This document shows positions 14,900-18,376 of a stretch of 18,376 nt of DNA, piece by piece. Below the pieces are notes generated by a model. That model was given only the letters and a program-made list of their open reading frames with translations. It searched no databases and had not been told where the DNA came from. Source of the stretch: Aliikangiella sp964411875 (GTDB lineage: Bacteria > Pseudomonadota > Gammaproteobacteria > Enterobacterales > Kangiellaceae); assembly GCA_964411875.1 (NCBI GenBank), contig CAYPMT010000039.1, positions 1 to 18,376 on the forward strand, given 5' to 3'. Both the position numbers and the translations under genes were made by a program. Position 1 is the stretch's first letter; every line of letters starts with the position of its first letter.

Positions 14900-16240
14900 A
14901 TGGCATCTATTTATTTAACCGCTTTGGGTTGTCGCTTGAATGAAGCCGAATTGCAAATGTGGGCAGAAATGTTCCGCGAGCAAGGCCTGTCAATAACATC
15001 AACTATAGAAGCGGCTAGCTTGATGGTTATTAATACCTGTGCGGTGACTGGAGAGGCGGCTCGAAAATCACGTCAAAGTATTCGTCGTTTACATCGAAAA
15101 AATCCACAAGCCAAACTAGTGGTTACTGGCTGTTATGCGGCTATAGAAAAGCAACAAGCTCAAGAATTATTAGGTGTTGACCTAGTAGTCGATAATGCTC
15201 AGAAAGATCAGTTACCTGATTTAGTTAAACCCTTATTGAACTTACCGTCGATGCCTTTCTCTGCCATTGAACCAGAAGAGTCGGCTATTTTTGTTAGAAA
15301 CAAGGAAAGAGCATTTATTAAAATACAAGATGGTTGCCGTTATCGTTGTACCTATTGTATTGTGACTCTTGCTAGAGGCGATGAAAAAAGCCGAACAATT
15401 GATGAATTAGTGAAAGAAGTTAGCGAGTTAGAAAAAAAGCAAGTTAAAGAAATTGTTTTGACTGGCGTCCATGTTGGTGGTTATGGTGTTGATTTGAATA
15501 GTTCACTGTATGATTTAGTGGTTGCCATTTTAAATCAAACGAGTATTCCGAGAATCCGTTTTGCTTCGGTTGAGCCATGGGATTTACCTGAGAACTTTTT
15601 CGAGTTGTTTAAAAATAAACGTTTGATGCCTCACATGCATTTACCAATGCAAAGTGGTAGCAATCAAATTTTAAAAAAAATGGCTCGCCGATGTAAATCA
15701 GAAGAGTTTTTAAACCTAGTTAAAAAGGCCAGAAAAGTGGTGCCAGAATTTAATATTACAACCGATATTATTGTTGGCTTTCCGGGTGAAGCAGATGCTG
15801 ATTTTGAGTCGTCTAAACAATTGATTGAGTCGGCTAAAATTGGCCATACGCATATTTTCTCTTATTCGAATAGAGAAGGGACTAAGGCAGCCCGATTGCC
15901 AGGACAAGTTGCTTCTGATATTAAAAAACAAAGAAGCCAAGTGTTACATCAACAAGCAAAAATCATTAAACAGCAGGCTATGAACTCAATGATTAATAAA
16001 GAACAAGCAGTTTTGTGTGAAGGGCAAGCCCAACGATTAAGTCATGGCGGGTTTAGGACTTTTGGCTATACAGAAAATTACCATAAAGTTTATATTGAGC
16101 ACTCAGATGAAATTAGTTTGAATAATCAAATTCTTGATTGTAAGTTAGTCAATTACGATAGCCAGCTAGAAATATTAGTAGGTAAGCCTTTAAAGCCAAT
16201 AAACACAAAAAATCAGAGCCTCCTAGTAAAAGAAATTTAA
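14900..16240 (+). CDS. mtaB: MtaB-type tRNA methylthiotransferase (radical SAM)
   Basis: A 446-residue radical-SAM methylthiotransferase of the MiaB/RimO/MtaB family. The N-terminal UPF0004 domain carries three cluster ligands, Cys11 (LGCRLNEAE), Cys47 (NTCAVT) and Cys78 (VTGCYA). The radical-SAM motif is CRYRCTYC (Cys146, Cys150, Cys153). A TRAM-like RNA-binding region lies near 360-430. The GCRLNEAE opening and the spacing fit MtaB, which converts t6A to ms2t6A at position 37 of tRNAs such as tRNA-Lys. MiaB would usually have GCQMN and RimO a different C-terminus. E. coli lacks MtaB, so its presence in a gammaproteobacterium is less common but not unique. The ATG has AAGAG (14888-14892) seven bases upstream. 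It ends 13 bases from the convergent kinase gene with no terminator between. Confidence 0.9.
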   Translation: MASIYLTALGCRLNEAELQMWAEMFREQGLSITSTIEAASLMVINTCAVTGEAARKSRQSIRRLHRKNPQAKLVVTGCYAAIEKQQAQELLGVDLVVDNAQKDQLPDLVKPLLNLPSMPFSAIEPEESAIFVRNKERAFIKIQDGCRYRCTYCIVTLARGDEKSRTIDELVKEVSELEKKQVKEIVLTGVHVGGYGVDLNSSLYDLVVAILNQTSIPRIRFASVEPWDLPENFFELFKNKRLMPHMHLPMQSGSNQILKKMARRCKSEEFLNLVKKARKVVPEFNITTDIIVGFPGEADADFESSKQLIESAKIGHTHIFSYSNREGTKAARLPGQVASDIKKQRSQVLHQQAKIIKQQAMNSMINKEQAVLCEGQAQRLSHGGFRTFGYTENYHKVYIEHSDEISLNNQILDCKLVNYDSQLEILVGKPLKPINTKNQSLLVKEI

Positions 16241-16253
16241 AATTTGAGAGAGT

Positions 16254-18376
16254 CTAGATATAGTCTTTAGAGGCATCTTCAACGGCATCAATAGCTTTCA
16301 AGAATGAGTGGTGGGTATCAGTGATATCTTCATAAGAAGTATCTTGTTTGAGTGACGTTTCATATTCAAAAGCCAGCTGCTTTAATTCAGGAACACCGCA
16401 ATAAGCGGTTGCGCCATGAAGTTTGTGGATTGCTTGAATCAAATCATCTGTCTTTTGCTTATCAAAAGCGTGAATAATTGTTTGTTTTGCTTCTGCAAAA
16501 CTGGTGACTAGCATGGTTAGCATATCTTTTGCTAGTCCTTCTCTTTGATTGGCTGATTTTAGGCTGAGTTGCCAGTCGATAATATTGGTGTTTTCACTCT
16601 TTAGTAATTTAACTTTTTCTGGCGGTTTAGCTGTTTTATTTTTCGATGCTTTCTTTGAACTAGAGTTAATTCGAAATAGGTTTCTTTTACTCCATTTTTT
16701 AATCATATTTTCTAACTCTTCTTGACTAACAGGCTTAGTTAAATAGTCATCCATGCCTTGTTTAAGGAGTCTTTCTTTTTCACCTTTCATGGCATGAGCA
16801 GTTAGGGCAATAATAGGCATTCGTTTATTGGAGTCTTTAATTTTTCTGATCCTTCGTGTTGCTTCAACACCATCAATATCTGGCATTTGTATGTCCATAA
16901 AGATCAAGTCAAAGTTGGTTTTTTTACAAGCTTTAACCGCACTTTTGCCATTTGAGCAAAGACTGACTTGGATATTATATTCGGACATTAATTCTGAAAC
17001 TAATTTCAAATTAGCTTCATTATCATCAACACATAAAACTTTAGTATAAGTATCATCTTCTTCGGGTTCTGTTTGATGTGATAAAATGTTTTTAAATTGT
17101 TTGTCAAAACCAAACCAATCAAAAAGTGTTTTGTAAAGATTTTTTCGAACAATCGGTTTATTAAGGAAATGTTCAATACCTAACAACCTATAATTTTTAA
17201 TAATATTTTCATCAGATGAGTTGAGCATTACCGCTAGAGAACAGTTGAGTTTGTCAGCGATATCTTTTAGATGTGTGAGTTGTGAACGGTATTCATAACT
17301 TTTATAGCCACCAATAATGATTAAGTGAACATCTTTTTTTTGTTCATAGTTTAATTCGGCTGTTGTAAGAATTGAGTCGATATCATCACAGGTTTCAATT
17401 AGGGTCCCCCATTGTTTTAATATATGTTTGGTTGCATGTTGAGATATTTGATTATAGTCATGCAGTAAAATTCGGTAGCCGGGAAATCCAAAGCCATCAG
17501 CGTTGATTTCATCAGGGTCTTTATCCAATCTTATAGTAAACCAAAAAGTAGACCCAACATTTTCTTTACTTAATAAGCCGATACGTCCATCCATAGATTC
17601 TACTAACTTCTTAGATATAACTAAGCCTAAGCCTGTCCCACCAAATCGTCTTGTGGTGGTGGTGTCAGCTTGAGTAAAAGCGTGAAATAGAACTCTTTGT
17701 TGCTCTTTTGATAAGCCGACCCCTGTATCTTCTATTTCAAATTTAACGCTAACAGATTGAGGTGTTTCTTCGTCTAGAATCACTCGTATTTGCACATTAC
17801 CTCTATGTGTAAATTTAATCGCATTATTGGTTAAGTTCGTGAGTATCTGCGATATACGTACAGGGTCACCGAGCAAATTTTCGGGAACATTATTATGGAT
17901 GATGCCGGTTAAATCTATATTTTTATTTTGAGAGGCTGGCCCTAGTAGGTTAAGTACTTCATCAATGCAATCACTAATGTTAAGAGGGCGCTTTTCAAAC
18001 TCCATTTTACCGGCCTCAATTTTAGAGAAGTCTAGAATATCATCAATAATTGAAAGTAAGTTATTAGCTGACTTTTTAATGGTATTCAAATGATCCATTT
18101 GTTTAGGCGTCAAATTGGTTCTGAGTAACAAGTTAGTAAAACCAATAACACCATTCATTGGTGTTCTTATTTCATGACTCATGTTTGCCAAAAACTCTGA
18201 TTTTACTCGACTTGCATCAATAGCTTGTTTGCGCGCCATGTCCAGCTCAATGTTTTGCATCTCTAAAGCTTCGTTAGTTTCATGTAAGTCGCCAGTGGCT
18301 TGCTCTACCGCTGTTTGCATTCCTTCGCTAGCAGTGTAGATCGATTCACTCATATCATTAAAACCGTTAACTAGAG
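16254..18376 (-). CDS. barA: BarA/GacS-type hybrid sensor histidine kinase, N-terminus beyond window
   Basis: The frame stays open to the right edge, and the residues before the first Met (LVNGFND) look like the end of a HAMP domain. The gene is therefore cut by the window, and Met at 18353 is not its start. Numbering from that Met: a coiled signalling helix (about 20-50); HisKA with phospho-acceptor His60 in MSHEIRTPMNGVIGF; HATPase with the N-box around NNAIKF (176-181), DTGVGL (209-214) and FGGTGLGL (237-244); a degenerate receiver (about 293-411) lacking its acceptor Asp; a true receiver (about 438-553) with Asp487 in FMDIQMP and Lys540; and a C-terminal HPt domain with His643 in HKLHGATAYCG. 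This His-Asp-His relay is the BarA/GacS plan, which phosphorylates UvrY/GacA to drive Csr/Rsm small RNAs. HisKA and HPt segments closely resemble E. coli BarA. No partner regulator is in the window. Confidence 0.92.
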   Translation of the reverse strand, partial: LVNGFNDMSESIYTASEGMQTAVEQATGDLHETNEALEMQNIELDMARKQAIDASRVKSEFLANMSHEIRTPMNGVIGFTNLLLRTNLTPKQMDHLNTIKKSANNLLSIIDDILDFSKIEAGKMEFEKRPLNISDCIDEVLNLLGPASQNKNIDLTGIIHNNVPENLLGDPVRISQILTNLTNNAIKFTHRGNVQIRVILDEETPQSVSVKFEIEDTGVGLSKEQQRVLFHAFTQADTTTTRRFGGTGLGLVISKKLVESMDGRIGLLSKENVGSTFWFTIRLDKDPDEINADGFGFPGYRILLHDYNQISQHATKHILKQWGTLIETCDDIDSILTTAELNYEQKKDVHLIIIGGYKSYEYRSQLTHLKDIADKLNCSLAVMLNSSDENIIKNYRLLGIEHFLNKPIVRKNLYKTLFDWFGFDKQFKNILSHQTEPEEDDTYTKVLCVDDNEANLKLVSELMSEYNIQVSLCSNGKSAVKACKKTNFDLIFMDIQMPDIDGVEATRRIRKIKDSNKRMPIIALTAHAMKGEKERLLKQGMDDYLTKPVSQEELENMIKKWSKRNLFRINSSSKKASKNKTAKPPEKVKLLKSENTNIIDWQLSLKSANQREGLAKDMLTMLVTSFAEAKQTIIHAFDKQKTDDLIQAIHKLHGATAYCGVPELKQLAFEYETSLKQDTSYEDITDTHHSFLKAIDAVEDASKDYI

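Noticed and set aside
1..18376. Search for mobile elements, CRISPR arrays, integrases or prophage genes.
   Set aside because: No transposase, long terminal inverted repeat, spaced direct-repeat array or phage motif was seen. The tRNA-Asn gene shows no adjacent integrase or duplicated 3' end within the window.

Overview
This is an AT-rich chromosomal segment of a gammaproteobacterium. GrxD, TmcA, GloC/YcbL, the BarA-type hybrid kinase, the YhdH/AcuI oxidoreductase and a rhombosortase are all typical of that class. The rhombosortase, the paired POT peptide transporters and the low GC suggest a marine, protein-degrading lineage (Kangiella or Colwellia/Alteromonadales-like). That placement is inference; no marker here fixes the genus. 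I see no insertion sequence, phage gene, CRISPR array or integrase. The window is a mosaic of short independent operons, mostly separated by clear terminators.

Layout. 1-1300: a small secreted helix-hairpin-helix (ComEA-like) protein, a convergent rhombosortase, and tRNA-Asn(GTT) with a near-consensus promoter and its own terminator. 1503-3509: uvrB. 3666-5378: a 570-residue protein joining an unbroken pentapeptide-repeat beta-helix to a class III nucleotidyl cyclase, preceded by a TATAAT box so close to the ATG that its mRNA may be leaderless. 5576-6388: a DUF481 outer-membrane beta-barrel. 6464-9773, minus strand: a probable three-gene operon of a secreted DUF4124 protein, tmcA and gloC. 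9956-10264: monothiol glutaredoxin grxD. 10360-13795: two divergent proton-coupled oligopeptide (POT) transporters of different architecture. 13871-16240: acuI, with a TTG start buried in an inverted repeat, followed by the methylthiotransferase mtaB. 16254 to the right edge: a BarA/GacS-type hybrid histidine kinase on the minus strand, cut off by the window before its HAMP domain is complete.

How the genes work together. Two tRNA-modifying enzymes (TmcA, MtaB), DNA repair (UvrB), thiol/aldehyde housekeeping (GrxD, GloC, AcuI) and peptide uptake (two POTs) form a housekeeping background. The least ordinary items are the pentapeptide-repeat cyclase, the 12-helix versus 14-helix POT pair with a repeat-bearing loop insert in the second, and the hairpin across the acuI start codon. 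I do not see a compact multi-gene system that is clearly new; the cyclase is the best candidate for undescribed biology.
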